Below, in pieces: positions 16,726-25,889 of a stretch of DNA of 42,604 bases. Where the stretch lies: NCBI GenBank assembly GCA_021772985.1, contig JAJFKX010000033.1, positions 1 to 42,604 of the forward strand. The letters are read 5' to 3'. Under the pieces are notes generated by a model. It ran no database searches. It was not told where the DNA came from and saw nothing but the letters and a program-made list of their open reading frames with translations. The position numbers and the translations under genes are program-made. Origin of the DNA: Gammaproteobacteria bacterium (GTDB taxonomy: Bacteria; Pseudomonadota; Gammaproteobacteria; Xanthomonadales; Wenzhouxiangellaceae). Each line of letters begins with the position of its first letter. Within the stretch, counting starts at the first letter, position 1.

Positions 16726-17220
16726 ATGGGTATTGGATACAAAACTTTAAAATACAGTTTAATTGGATTCATGGCGGCATTAGTGGCTGGGGGATGTCAA
16801 TCGAGTCAAGGTCAACAAAGTGTTCTGGCTCAATCTAACTTGAAGAAGGCGCTATATTGTATGGATATACTCGAAAACCGGCCTGATCTTGAGCCGACGC
16901 ATCGGATAGATACTCTGCGCAATGAATGCTTTGCGGAAAGCTATGTTCAGCATTCGCCGCATGTGCCGGACGGGCGAGATGCAGTATTAAGCCTGTTTGC
17001 AAAAAGGTATAAAGATCATCCGGAAATTTCAACTTCTATTAAACGAACCGCTACTGAAGGTGATCTCGTCTGGATTCACCAACATGTGAAACGAACGCCA
17101 AACGACCTTGGCCGTGCAGTAATCAATATTTTCCGGATGGAAGATGGAAAATTCGTCGAGCATTGGAATGTTGGGCAGGCTGTTCCAGAGAAACCTAAAA
17201 ACAACAACACGATGTTTTAA
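16726..17220 (+). CDS. SnoaL-like (NTF2-fold) putative lipoprotein
   Basis: The 164-residue protein is started at the second of two close ATGs (16726), 7 nt after GGAG; an upstream in-frame ATG at 16678 lacks this site. A hydrophobic segment ends in VAGGC, a plausible though imperfect lipobox. The mature domain, with CFAESYVQHSPHVPDGRDAVLSLF, TEGDLVWIHQHVKR, and INIFRMEDGKFVEHWNVGQ, matches the SnoaL-like cone fold of small ligand-binding or aldol-type enzymes. The next gene begins 1 nt after its stop, so the two are probably translated together. Confidence 0.8.
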   Translation: MGIGYKTLKYSLIGFMAALVAGGCQSSQGQQSVLAQSNLKKALYCMDILENRPDLEPTHRIDTLRNECFAESYVQHSPHVPDGRDAVLSLFAKRYKDHPEISTSIKRTATEGDLVWIHQHVKRTPNDLGRAVINIFRMEDGKFVEHWNVGQAVPEKPKNNNTMF

Positions 17221-17221
17221 A

Positions 17222-17632
17222 ATGATAGCTGTATTTTTTTATGGTCTATTTATGGACGAGACCTTACTGAAAGAAAAAGGGTTTCATCCCACTAAACCAG
17301 TACTTGGTTATGTTGAAGGGTATGCGTTAAAAATTGGTGAGCGGGCAACGCTTGTCAAATCACCTGGTCAACGAACATACGGCGCCACAATGTCATTGAG
17401 TAAAGAAGAACTGGACAGTCTTTATGGAGAGTCCAGCGTCGTAGACTACCTCCCTGAAGACATTATTGTCACTACCTTCAAAAACGAACCTTTAAAGGTT
17501 GTTGTATACAATTTGCCTTTGGAAAAGCTGGCAGGTAAAAATAAACAGTATGCTCAACTATTGGTAAATACTGCAAGAGCGCTCAGGCTGCCAAAAGAGT
17601 ACATACAGGAAATCGAAGTGTTTACCAAGTGA
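17222..17632 (+). CDS. Gamma-glutamylcyclotransferase-like (AIG2/GGCT fold) protein
   Basis: The 136-residue protein starts at the ATG at 17222, one base after the previous stop. IAVFFYGLFMDETLLKEKG is the typical first strand and substrate loop of the GGCT/AIG2 fold. GYALKIGERATLVKSPGQRTYGATMSL continues the fold. These proteins often cyclise gamma-glutamyl compounds. The catalytic Glu is likely in the middle section (YLPEDII or nearby) but I cannot fix it. It may be co-translated with the SnoaL-like gene. Confidence 0.75.
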   Translation: MIAVFFYGLFMDETLLKEKGFHPTKPVLGYVEGYALKIGERATLVKSPGQRTYGATMSLSKEELDSLYGESSVVDYLPEDIIVTTFKNEPLKVVVYNLPLEKLAGKNKQYAQLLVNTARALRLPKEYIQEIEVFTK

Positions 17633-17720
17633 AAGCACATAATAATAGATACCTGGATTCGCCAGGGGTTTCGATCCGGGGTATTCCGGATGTGTGATGT
17701 GTCTTAGGTGAGTGACGGCT

Positions 17721-18137
17721 ATGCATCGACTTATGCGTTTCCCCAGTTCGGTCAAACACGACCCTGCCATTGAGATATGGATGAATGAGCACTCAGGGGA
17801 GCTTGGGACAATTGCACAGTACTGGTTTGAAGTCATGCGTAACTGTGGAGACGATGTTCGAGAGTTATTGCATGATGGCCAACCGACTGCCTGTGTGGCT
17901 GACGCGGCATTTGCTTACGTCGATGCGTTCAAAGCTCACGTCAATGTAGGGTTCTTTGGTGGCGCAGAGCTTGACGACCCGAATGGCCTGCTGGAAGGCA
18001 CTGGCAAGTTTATGCGTCATGTGAAGCTCAGGCCCGAAAGTGAGGTCGACGCTACGGCGCTATTGAAGCTGATCAATACTGCCTACACTGATATGAAGGA
18101 GCGCCTCAACTGTATAAGCGGCATCGCCCGATCTTAA
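17721..18137 (+). CDS. DUF1801-family protein
   Basis: The protein of 138 residues (141 if the GTG at 17712 is used) matches the DUF1801 pattern VRELLHDGQPTACVADAAFAYVDAFKAHVNVGFFGGAEL, followed by GLLEGTGKFMRHVKL. The function of the domain is not established. The gene is alone, with copy 3 of the small secreted protein downstream. The 80 nt before it hold two small hairpins (CCTGG/CCAGG at 17652-17666, ATCCGG/CCGGAT at 17674-17691). Confidence 0.85.
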   Translation: MHRLMRFPSSVKHDPAIEIWMNEHSGELGTIAQYWFEVMRNCGDDVRELLHDGQPTACVADAAFAYVDAFKAHVNVGFFGGAELDDPNGLLEGTGKFMRHVKLRPESEVDATALLKLINTAYTDMKERLNCISGIARS

Positions 18138-18160
18138 CCTGCTTTTTTGATGCCCACTTC

Positions 18161-18248
18161 CATTAATCCTTGATTCAGAAACAATTAAGTCCAAGTTCAT
18201 AGGTGTTTTTTTATACTGGCTCCACGTTGAATAGAGAAGGAGTTGATT
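18161..18248 (+). promoter_or_regulatory. Conserved upstream region of small secreted protein, copy 3
   Basis: This is the third copy of the shared upstream block, with TATACT at 18212-18217 and GAAGGAG before the ATG at 18249. It carries more differences than copies 1 and 2 do between themselves. Confidence 0.6.
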
Positions 18249-18764
18249 ATGAAAGCCCGAATCCTATTAGTTGCCGTATTGGCCTTATTTTCAGTAGCTG
18301 CGGTTGCCGGCGGTCATGGTCAAAGCTATAGCCTGCAGAAAGCAGCAGCAGAACTTGATTACGCTGCTAAAGACTATGCCAAACAGGTGCAGTACTACGC
18401 ACACTCGAGCAGGTATAAGAAGGCAGCACGCCGGTTTGCCCGGGCCACAGCAGATTTCTGCTACCTGGTAGAACGCGGTGCTGACCACTACGAACTGAAA
18501 GATGCTTATGCCACTGTAGAATCTCGTTTTCACAGGCTGCATCGACATGCTTCCAGTTACCAGAATGCCAGTTACGGTTATTCGAAAGTACCGGATATTT
18601 ATAAGGTCAAATATGCTTATGAAGATGTCAGCAATATCCTGAACCGTAAGTATGACCGTTATTCACGCAACTCGCACAATCGCGGTTATGATTCAGGTAG
18701 AGTACTGAAGCGTCGGCTTCGTGATGCAAAAGTTGGAATCTCATTTGGATATCGCTTCGATTAA
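18249..18764 (+). CDS. Small secreted Tyr-rich helical protein, copy 3 of 3
   Basis: The 171-residue protein has the same signal peptide but is the most diverged of the three. Examples are SSRYKKAARRFARA, YELKDAYATVESRFHRLHRHASSYQNASYGYSK, and ILNRKYDRYS. The central Cys, the KVPDIYKVKYAYEDV block and the GISFGYRFD end are conserved, which points to selection on the protein. Unknown family. Confidence 0.85.
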   Translation: MKARILLVAVLALFSVAAVAGGHGQSYSLQKAAAELDYAAKDYAKQVQYYAHSSRYKKAARRFARATADFCYLVERGADHYELKDAYATVESRFHRLHRHASSYQNASYGYSKVPDIYKVKYAYEDVSNILNRKYDRYSRNSHNRGYDSGRVLKRRLRDAKVGISFGYRFD

Positions 18765-18788
18765 ACAATCATCACCACTAAGTATACT

Positions 18789-18811
18789 GGGCAGCTTCGG
18801 CTGCCCTTTTT
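18789..18811 (+). terminator. Rho-independent terminator, copy 3
   Basis: Same GGGCAGC-TTCG-GCTGCCC hairpin with T5. The unit conserved among copies ends a few bases beyond this point. Confidence 0.9.
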
Positions 18812-18900
18812 GTGTTATCAGTAATGCTGAATAGTATTCACAAAACGGCTTGCCGGTTGCACAATATGCACATAATCAATGACCACAAACGGACTTGAAC

Positions 18901-21306
18901 ATGCGTCGAACACTTAAATATATATTGCTCAGCATTCCAGCGCTGTCGTTGTTGGTAGTGATATTGATCTGGGCAGGTTTGCGCTTGAGTTTGCCGCAGC
19001 TTGATGGTGATCTTCAGGTGGCCGGTTTAACTGAGCCGGTCAGTATTCATCGGGATACATTGGGAGTTGTTACCATTGAAACACCGGATCGCTTCGCTGC
19101 CGCTTATGCAACCGGTTTTGCCCATGCCCAGGATCGTTTTTTTCAGATGGATCTGGCGCGTCGTTTTGCAGCCGGCGAATTGGCTGAACTGTTTGGATCA
19201 CGGGGGGTGGATTTTGACAGCAGGCAGCGTCGCCATCAGTTGCGCAAGCGGGCCAGGCAGTCAATTGCAAACGTGTCGGGGAATTACCTGAAAATACTGG
19301 AGAGCTATGTCGCTGGTGTAAATGGGGGTCTGGAATCACTCAATGCCAGACCATTTGAATACAGTCTGATCGGAACACAGCCTCAAGCATGGCTGTTGGA
19401 AGATAGTGTACTGGTGCTGTCGAGTATGTATTTCAGGTTGCAGTCAGCAGCTGCTCGCAGAGAGACAAGGCTTGGCTGGTTGGCTGAGTGTTTTGCAGAG
19501 CCGGTGCTGGATTTTCTCGCGCCTGTTGGCACCCGCTGGGATGCGCCATTAACGGGCGAACCATGGCCACAGGTTCCAGTACCATCAGCGGAACAGCTTA
19601 ATATTCGGGAATTACCGGCTCTGGAACTATCGGCTATAGAGCAGTCAGCGGCACTCAGCAAAGAAGACCTGATCCCGGGCAGCAATAACTGGGCGTTATC
19701 CGGTCAGCGTTCAGCCACAGGTGCGGCATTGGTGGCAAACGATATGCACCTGGGTTTGGGCGTGCCACACATCTGGTACCGGTTGCGTTTATTGACCAAG
19801 GCACTGGATGGATCACCCATTGATGTAAGCGGTATCAGTTTGCCGGGCATGCCGTTTGTAGTGGTCGGCAGCAATACCAATATCGCCTGGGGATTTACCA
19901 ACAGCTATGGCGACTGGTTGGATTTGGTCCAGCTCGAACTGGATACTGATGACCACTCGCGTTACCTGACCCCAACCGGTAGTGAAGCATTTGATGTTGA
20001 GTTGGAGACCATCCAGGTAAAGGGCGAAGCTGCGGTCGAAATTGAAGTTCGACATAGCCGCTGGGGGCCAATAATAGATGAGCCGGCAACAGATGATCTG
20101 ATCACGTCAGCAACCGGGCAGAAAATTTTTGCCTGGCGATGGATTGCACATAGATCTGAATTGTTCACTGCGCCGGGGTTACTGCCGCTTGAGTACGCCA
20201 AAGACATTACCGATGCCATTGAGCTGGCGCCACTGGCCAGTATACCGGCACAAAATCTGGTGGTTGGTGATCGCGCCGGCAATATTGGCTGGACCATTAT
20301 GGGTCAAATTCCATTGCGAAATAACAGCTACGCGTCACGCTTTCCGTTGGACTGGCGTAGCGCGGCTGTTGATTGGCCAGGGTGGCTGGCCACCAATGAT
20401 TACCCGGTGATAATCAATCCTGGATCAGGCCAGCTGTGGACCGCTAATAACCGCCAGGCGGATGGTCAACCGATGCAGAATATCGGTTATGGCCAGGTTG
20501 CCCTGGGAGCCAGAGCCAGGCAGATTCGGGATGATCTCACCGGGTTAAGCCGCCCGGCCACAGTTGATGATATGCATGCGGTACATCTGGATGATAGAGC
20601 GCTTTTTCTGGATCATTGGCGGGAGCTGCTGTTGCAGACTTTGGACCAGCAGAACATGGCTGATGGTTCAGTGCGAGCAGAAATATACCGGCTGGTCAGT
20701 CAGGACAGCAATAACGCCGCTGTTGATGCGGTTGGATACCGGTTGGTCAGAGAATTTCGGCAGCGGGTTAAAAACCAGCTGATGCAAAGTCTGACCAGAC
20801 AATGCAGCAGCAATGAACGGGCCTTTTCCGGAACCCGCCAGGCAGAAGGGCCAGTATGGGAAATATTACAGACCCGTCCGATGCACTTGCTGGATGCTGC
20901 CTACCCCGATTGGCAGACTTTTTTGCTGACCCAGATTGATGCGCTGGTAAGCAGCGGAGAAAAACTGGAAAAACGGACCTGGGGCGCATACAACCGGCTG
21001 GATATGACCCACCCGGTTGCTGGTGGAATTCCAATCATTGGACAATGGCTGAATATGCGCAGTGAACCGCTGGCTGGCGATAATGACATGCCACGGGTTC
21101 AGCGAACCGATTTTGGACAATCACAACGGATGGCGGTCTCACCTGGTTTTGAAGCACAGGGCTATATGGTAATGCCGGGTGGGCAAAGTGGACACCCGTT
21201 ATCCCCATTTTATCGATCACTGCACAAAGATTGGGTGGTCGGGAACCAAACCCCGTTTTTGCCCGGAGAAACCAGCCATAGCTTGAACTTGAACCCGAAT
21301 GAATAA
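18901..21306 (+). CDS. Penicillin-acylase-family N-terminal nucleophile hydrolase
   Basis: The 801-residue protein starts at ATG 18901, with a membrane anchor or signal segment at residues about 8-30. The alpha part has HRDTLGVVTIETPDRFAAAYATGFAHAQDRFFQMDLARR. Self-cleavage would expose Ser261 in IPGSNNWALSG, the catalytic N-terminal serine of the beta chain. MPFVVVGSNTNIAWGFTN, TANNRQ and MPGGQSGHPLSPFY are typical of the beta chain. The family hydrolyses amides such as penicillins, acyl-homoserine lactones or acylated peptides; the substrate is open. Acylated siderophore or peptide maturation is another option, but no such cluster is adjacent. It faces the periplasm. Confidence 0.93.
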   Translation: MRRTLKYILLSIPALSLLVVILIWAGLRLSLPQLDGDLQVAGLTEPVSIHRDTLGVVTIETPDRFAAAYATGFAHAQDRFFQMDLARRFAAGELAELFGSRGVDFDSRQRRHQLRKRARQSIANVSGNYLKILESYVAGVNGGLESLNARPFEYSLIGTQPQAWLLEDSVLVLSSMYFRLQSAAARRETRLGWLAECFAEPVLDFLAPVGTRWDAPLTGEPWPQVPVPSAEQLNIRELPALELSAIEQSAALSKEDLIPGSNNWALSGQRSATGAALVANDMHLGLGVPHIWYRLRLLTKALDGSPIDVSGISLPGMPFVVVGSNTNIAWGFTNSYGDWLDLVQLELDTDDHSRYLTPTGSEAFDVELETIQVKGEAAVEIEVRHSRWGPIIDEPATDDLITSATGQKIFAWRWIAHRSELFTAPGLLPLEYAKDITDAIELAPLASIPAQNLVVGDRAGNIGWTIMGQIPLRNNSYASRFPLDWRSAAVDWPGWLATNDYPVIINPGSGQLWTANNRQADGQPMQNIGYGQVALGARARQIRDDLTGLSRPATVDDMHAVHLDDRALFLDHWRELLLQTLDQQNMADGSVRAEIYRLVSQDSNNAAVDAVGYRLVREFRQRVKNQLMQSLTRQCSSNERAFSGTRQAEGPVWEILQTRPMHLLDAAYPDWQTFLLTQIDALVSSGEKLEKRTWGAYNRLDMTHPVAGGIPIIGQWLNMRSEPLAGDNDMPRVQRTDFGQSQRMAVSPGFEAQGYMVMPGGQSGHPLSPFYRSLHKDWVVGNQTPFLPGETSHSLNLNPNE

Positions 21307-21405
21307 CCGTTGATCGGATGATCTGCAAATCTTCAGTGAAATCATCTGGTGAATGGATTGAAGCTGGTACACTGGCGGGTGGATTTCAACTGACATTAGG
21401 CAAAT

Positions 21406-22386
21406 ATGGGTTTATTGGTTAATGGTGAATGGCATGATCAGTGGTACGACACCAAAAAAGATGGTGGCAAATTTAAGCGCGATGCCAGTAGTTTTCGCAA
21501 CTGGGTAACACCGGACGGCAGTGCCGGGCCATCCGGCGATGCGGGTTATAAGGCGGAACCCGGACGTTACCATTTATATCTCAGTCTAGCCTGTCCATGG
21601 GCACACCGCACAATGATTTTTCGCCGCCTGAAAGGGCTGCATAACATGATCAGTGTGGCTATTGTTAATGCTTACATGGGAGAACATGGCTGGAGCTTTG
21701 AGCCGGGTCGTGGAGTGGTGCCGGATATCGCTAATGATGTCAGCTATCTGCATCAGGTCTATACAACTGCCAAGTCGGATTACACCGGTAGGGTAACTGT
21801 CCCGGTATTGTGGGATCGCCAACGACAAACCATTGTTAATAATGAGTCCTCTGAAATTATTCGGATGATGAACAGTGCATTTGATCATTTGGGGGCCAAG
21901 CCGGGTGATTATTACCCTGAACCACTACGGCAGGACATTGATGCAATTAACGAGATTATTTATAGCCAGGTAAACAATGGTGTTTATAAGGCCGGGTTTG
22001 CTACCAGCCAGGAAGCCTACGAAGAAGCAGTTGTAGCACTGTTCGAAACACTGGATACGCTGGAACAACGGTTAAGCGAACAGCGCTATCTGGTCGACAA
22101 TACACTCACAGAAGCAGACTGGCGGTTATTTACTACGCTGATCCGGTTCGATTCAGTCTATGTGGGGCATTTCAAGTGCAACCTCAGGCGAATTGGAGAC
22201 TACCCGAACCTGTCGAATTATCTGCGCGATTTATACCAGGTTCCAAGTGTTTCAGAGACCATTGATATTGAATCGTACAAGCTGCACTATTATCAAAGCC
22301 ACCAAAACATCAATCCAACCGGGATGGTGCCTATCGGGCCTGCTCTGGATTTAAGCCGCGCACATGACCGGCACAGATTTGGCTGA
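21406..22386 (+). CDS. yqjG: Glutathionyl-hydroquinone reductase (Xi-class GST)
   Basis: The 326-residue protein has the Xi-class signature: GRYHLYLSLACPWAHRT with the catalytic Cys63, then VTVPVLWDRQRQTIVNNESSEIIRM, and the helical C-terminal domain with RYLVDNTLTEADWRLFTTLIRFD. These enzymes reduce glutathionyl-hydroquinones with glutathione in the cytoplasm. Length and Cys position match E. coli YqjG. The gene stands 99 nt after the acylase gene and is followed by a structured region at 22414-22482. Confidence 0.93.
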   Translation: MGLLVNGEWHDQWYDTKKDGGKFKRDASSFRNWVTPDGSAGPSGDAGYKAEPGRYHLYLSLACPWAHRTMIFRRLKGLHNMISVAIVNAYMGEHGWSFEPGRGVVPDIANDVSYLHQVYTTAKSDYTGRVTVPVLWDRQRQTIVNNESSEIIRMMNSAFDHLGAKPGDYYPEPLRQDIDAINEIIYSQVNNGVYKAGFATSQEAYEEAVVALFETLDTLEQRLSEQRYLVDNTLTEADWRLFTTLIRFDSVYVGHFKCNLRRIGDYPNLSNYLRDLYQVPSVSETIDIESYKLHYYQSHQNINPTGMVPIGPALDLSRAHDRHRFG

Positions 22387-22413
22387 TTTGCACCATTGAT
22401 CAATGAACCAAAC

Positions 22414-22482
22414 TGCCGTGTGAGCCTTTTTCGAGCCAATCGCTTACCCGACTTCGGGTTAATTTCTTACACGGCAATTTTT
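22414..22482 (+). terminator. Branched hairpin with T tract after the GST gene
   Basis: TGCCGTGT (22414) pairs with ACACGGCA (22469). Between the arms lies a second small hairpin, ACCCGA/TCGGGT. A run ATTTTT follows. It probably terminates the GST transcript. The 40-odd bases enclosed are larger than a simple terminator needs. Confidence 0.6.
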
Positions 22483-22508
22483 ACGTCTGATCAGTTTGCT
22501 CTTATAAT
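22480..22508 (+). promoter_or_regulatory. Candidate promoter of the CsgG-like gene
   Basis: A perfect TATAAT lies at 22503-22508, with a weak TTTACG 17 nt upstream. It is about 110 nt before the ATG at 22618. Confidence 0.45.
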
Positions 22509-22617
22509 GTGCCGACGACGGGACAACATGTCAGCATTGAGCTGATTCCGGCTATACCGGGGCTATTAGCCGGCACATAGAATCCCGAAACCAATAACAA
22601 CTGACCACGGGGTTATT

Positions 22618-23622
22618 ATGAAATTAAACCGCATAGGCTTAGTCCTGCTTGTATTCTCAATGGTTGTGCTGGCCGGCTGTCCGGCAACCACCGGCACTAC
22701 CACTAATGTTCGACAAGGTTCGAGCCAATCAATCGCTGATGCCCAGGCCGAAGCATATAACGGTCCCAAAGCCCGTATCGCTGTTTCTCGTTTTGAAAAC
22801 AAGGCATCTGATGCCCGCAATTGGTGGAACCCGCAATTGGGTGATGGCATGGCGGATATGTTGACCACGGCATTATTCAACTCCAACCGGTTTATCGTAC
22901 TGGAACGGCAAAGCCTGGATGATGTTATCTATGAGCAGGATTTGGGTGCCAGCGGTCGTGTCCGTCAGGATACTGCAGCAGCCATAGGTGAAATTGAAGG
23001 CGCAGAATTACTGGTCGTTGCTGCGGTTACCGAATTTGAAGGTAATGCCGGTGGCACACAAGGCGGCTTGGGCGGCTTCGGCGGCGGTGTTTTGGGTGCG
23101 ATTACAGGTGGCAGCCGTTCGGCTCACATGGCCATTGATCTTCGCATCATCGATGCACGCACCAGCCGGATTCTGGCTGCAACCAGCGTAGAAGGAACTG
23201 CCCGCGACTTTAATCTGGGTGGCGCATTAGGCGGCTATACCGGTTCGGTTGGGCTGGGTGGCGCATTGGCCGGCTGGAAAAACACACCGCGTGAAAAAGC
23301 TTTGCGTGATGTGATTGAAAAGTCTGTTGATTACGTGATTACCAAAACACCGAGTAATTATTATCACGTAGGTGGAACAACTCAGCCTGCAGCTGCCAGC
23401 AGCGCTTCGGTCAGCAGCACCGGCACCGGTGAAAGGGTAGTGATCACAGCTAACTCATTGAATGTTCGCAGTGGTCCGGGAACCACCAATCCAGCACAAT
23501 TCTCGCTGACATCCGGCACCATCGTTGATGTTCTGGGTCGTGCCGATGGTTGGGTACAGATTCGTGATGGCCAGGGCCGTACGGGTTGGGTATCAGCTCA
23601 ATTTGCAGTGGCGGTACAGTAA
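22618..23622 (+). CDS. CsgG-like lipoprotein with C-terminal bacterial SH3 domain
   Basis: The 334-residue protein starts at ATG 22618. It has a signal peptide with the lipobox VVLAGC (Cys20). Residues about 50-245 resemble the CsgG/curli-assembly fold: RIAVSRFENKASDARNWWNPQLGDGMADMLTTALFNSNRFIVLERQ, then HMAIDLRIIDARTSRILAATSVEGTA. Glycine-rich stretches lie near 145-165 and 200-222. Residues about 272-330 are an SH3 domain (ANSLNVRSGPGTTNPAQFSL...GRADGWVQIRDGQGRTGWVS). Such SH3 domains often bind cell-wall peptides. No csgA/B/E/F genes are near, so curli export is not supported. A cell-envelope role is inferred. Confidence 0.88.
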   Translation: MKLNRIGLVLLVFSMVVLAGCPATTGTTTNVRQGSSQSIADAQAEAYNGPKARIAVSRFENKASDARNWWNPQLGDGMADMLTTALFNSNRFIVLERQSLDDVIYEQDLGASGRVRQDTAAAIGEIEGAELLVVAAVTEFEGNAGGTQGGLGGFGGGVLGAITGGSRSAHMAIDLRIIDARTSRILAATSVEGTARDFNLGGALGGYTGSVGLGGALAGWKNTPREKALRDVIEKSVDYVITKTPSNYYHVGGTTQPAAASSASVSSTGTGERVVITANSLNVRSGPGTTNPAQFSLTSGTIVDVLGRADGWVQIRDGQGRTGWVSAQFAVAVQ

Positions 23623-23667
23623 CAACCGGTTAATCGAATATAACGATAATAAGATCAAAACCCATTG

Positions 23668-23699
23668 CCCCTTTCTGCCGTTTGGTGGAAAGGGGTTTT
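23668..23699 (+). terminator. Rho-independent terminator after CsgG-like gene
   Basis: CCCCTTTC pairs with GAAAGGGG around a 12-nt loop, followed by TTTT. It lies between convergent genes. The histidine operon on the other strand ends 19 nt away. Confidence 0.85.
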
Positions 23700-23717
23700 C
23701 TATTTGTCAGCAACCCA

Positions 23718-24341
23718 TCATGCTTGATGCCGCTGTTGTAATATTTGGCTGACGGCGTTCAGTCCATCACCACTTTTGTTCAGCAATACCAGCAGGTGGT
23801 ACAACAGATCCGCTGCTTCATTTAATAACTCCGTCGGTCCCTGGCTTACCGCCGCCAGTGCGGTTTCAACACCTTCCTCACCGACTTTCTGGGCCAATCG
23901 GCGAATCGGCCCAGCCCATAGCTGCGCGGTGTAACTGGATTTCGGGTCGGTGCCGGCGCGTTGCTGAATGATCTGTTCCAGTTCAGCCAGAAAAGCGTGT
24001 TTGGGCCAATTCTGATCGCCAAAACAGGTAGGAGTCTGCAAATGGCAGACCGGCCCGGCCGGCCGGGCTTGAACCAGCAGTGTGTCGCGGTCGCAATCAG
24101 CTTGAATGTCGACCAAGCTCAAGCTATTGCCGGACGTTTCACCTTTTTGCCAGAGTTGCCGGCGGCTGCGACTATAGAAAGTCACCAGGCCGCTTTGCAA
24201 AGTGTGCTCAAGTGCTTCGGCATTCATATATGCCAGCATCAGTACTTTGCCGCTGGCAGCATCCTGAACGATTGCCGGGATCAGTCCGTTGTTTTTTTGC
24301 CAGGCCAGCCCGGAACCATCAAAATCCAGAATTGTATTCAT
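23718..24341 (-). CDS. hisI: Bifunctional phosphoribosyl-AMP cyclohydrolase / phosphoribosyl-ATP pyrophosphatase
   Basis: The 207-residue HisIE fusion carries out steps 2 and 3 of histidine synthesis. The cyclohydrolase part (about 1-115) has [40 protein letters not shown] and the metal-binding cysteines in [12 protein letters not shown]. The pyrophosphatase part (about 118-207) has [19 protein letters not shown] and [17 protein letters not shown], with the acidic residues of the MazG-like fold. It is the last gene of the operon and overlaps hisF by 4 nt (ATGA). Confidence 0.97.
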   Translation of the reverse strand: MNTILDFDGSGLAWQKNNGLIPAIVQDAASGKVLMLAYMNAEALEHTLQSGLVTFYSRSRRQLWQKGETSGNSLSLVDIQADCDRDTLLVQARPAGPVCHLQTPTCFGDQNWPKHAFLAELEQIIQQRAGTDPKSSYTAQLWAGPIRRLAQKVGEEGVETALAAVSQGPTELLNEAADLLYHLLVLLNKSGDGLNAVSQILQQRHQA

Positions 24342-25126
24342 ACATTGCGTACCATTATTTGCTGGTCGGTCAGCCAGTTCTTTAAATTTGGGATGGTCAA
24401 TTCGCCGTGGTGAAAAACACTGGCTGCCAATGCACCATCAACATCAGCCTGTTGGAACACAGCAGCAAAGTGATTGCGATTACCGGCTCCCCCTGAGGCA
24501 ATCAGCGGGACCTGGCAAATACTGCGCATCTGTTGCAATTGCTCTATGTCATAACCATCGCGGACACCATCTGCATCCATACAATTCAACACAATTTCAC
24601 CGGCGCCACGTTGCTGTACTTCTTGAATCCAATCAAGCGTTGTGCGTCTGGCGGTTCGCATCTTATCGGGATCGCCGGTGTACTGACGGACCTGATAGTC
24701 AGCATCTTCAGCAATGCTGTCGATCCCGATAACAATACATTGATTACCGAACCGGCTTGCCAATTGGTTGATTAAATCAGGGTTTTCCAATGCTGGGGAA
24801 TTCAGTGAAATTTTGTCGGCACCGGCATTTAAAACTGCATCAGCGATGGCTACGTCGCGAATGCCACCGGCTACACAAAATGGAATATCAATAACCTGGC
24901 TGACACGTTCTATCCAACCGATATCCACGCTCCGTTGTTCCGGGCTGGCAGTGATGTCATAAAACACCAGCTCGTCAGCACCTTGATCCCGGTAACGCAT
25001 GGCCAGTGTTTCAATCTCGCCGACAACCTGGTGATCACGGAAGCGCACGCCTTTGACCACTTGACCTGCGCGCACATCCAGGCAGGGGATAATACGCCGT
25101 GCCAGATTTGATTGCAGCCAGCTCAT
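24338..25126 (-). CDS. hisF: Imidazole glycerol phosphate synthase, cyclase subunit HisF
   Basis: The 262-residue TIM barrel pairs with HisH and uses its ammonia to form imidazole glycerol phosphate and AICAR. It has [19 protein letters not shown] with the catalytic Asp, [26 protein letters not shown] with the second active-site region, and SGGAGN. The strand-6 motif reads [15 protein letters not shown], where NQDG is the commonest form; the catalytic Asp of that motif is kept. Both ends overlap the neighbours by 4 nt. Confidence 0.97.
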   Translation of the reverse strand: MSWLQSNLARRIIPCLDVRAGQVVKGVRFRDHQVVGEIETLAMRYRDQGADELVFYDITASPEQRSVDIGWIERVSQVIDIPFCVAGGIRDVAIADAVLNAGADKISLNSPALENPDLINQLASRFGNQCIVIGIDSIAEDADYQVRQYTGDPDKMRTARRTTLDWIQEVQQRGAGEIVLNCMDADGVRDGYDIEQLQQMRSICQVPLIASGGAGNRNHFAAVFQQADVDGALAASVFHHGELTIPNLKNWLTDQQIMVRNV

Positions 25127-25866
25127 GTTGTCTGGCCTTGGGCGATAGGCAATGCATCACAGAGTTTAAACCGACCATCCAGCAAAGCTTTGCCGATCAC
25201 CAAACCACTTATGCCATGCTGCTTTAAGGCCACAATATTAGCCAAGCTATCGACGCCGCCGGATGCCTGAATGGACAGGTCCGGGAAGCGTTGTTGCAGT
25301 TGCCGATAAAGCTCAATATTGGGCCCCTGCAGCATACCGTCGCGGCCTATATCGGTGCATAACAGGTGCTGTAGTCCAGCTGCACACAGTTGTTCCAGCA
25401 AAGCGAACAAATCGCGTTCAGAATCATATTGCCAGCCGCGGGTTGCAGGTAGCCAGCGACCTTGATGGTGTCTTACATCCAATGCCGCCACCAGTTGCTC
25501 GGACCCGAACTGATTCAGCCAGCTGCAGAATTGTTGCGGCTGCTCTACTGCGATGCTGCCAACCACCACTCGGGCAATGCCGGCGGCCAGGCGTTTTTCA
25601 ATATCAGCAGCTGTGCGTACCCCGCCGCCTGTTTGAACTTTGATAGCCAGGTTTCGGGCCAGCCTGGTGATTAATTCCAGGTTGGAATTATCGCCATCGC
25701 GTGAGGCATCAAGATCAACCACGTGTAACCAATCGCTACCTGCATCAGCGTATTGACCCGCCAGCTGCTGTGGGTCAATTGCATAGGTGGTTTGCTGCTT
25801 AAAATCGCCCTGACGAAGTCGAACACACTGACCGTTAATAATGTCGATAGCAGGATAAATAATCAT
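25123..25866 (-). CDS. hisA: ProFAR isomerase HisA
   Basis: The 247-residue TIM barrel performs the Amadori rearrangement of step 4. It has [20 protein letters not shown] with the catalytic Asp, [47 protein letters not shown] with the second Asp, and [10 protein letters not shown]. It follows hisH by a 23-nt gap, the only gap of that size in the operon apart from the leader. Confidence 0.97.
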   Translation of the reverse strand: MIIYPAIDIINGQCVRLRQGDFKQQTTYAIDPQQLAGQYADAGSDWLHVVDLDASRDGDNSNLELITRLARNLAIKVQTGGGVRTAADIEKRLAAGIARVVVGSIAVEQPQQFCSWLNQFGSEQLVAALDVRHHQGRWLPATRGWQYDSERDLFALLEQLCAAGLQHLLCTDIGRDGMLQGPNIELYRQLQQRFPDLSIQASGGVDSLANIVALKQHGISGLVIGKALLDGRFKLCDALPIAQGQTT

Positions 25867-25889
25867 AGTTTGGTGAAACGCCAGGGTGG

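Noticed and set aside
22618-23622. Curli secretion system based on the CsgG-like gene
   Set aside because: No csg partners, and the protein has an SH3 domain that curli CsgG lacks.
23961-24413. Plus-strand frames opposite the his genes (also at 25263, 26867 and others)
   Set aside because: They mirror strongly supported his genes and show no family features.
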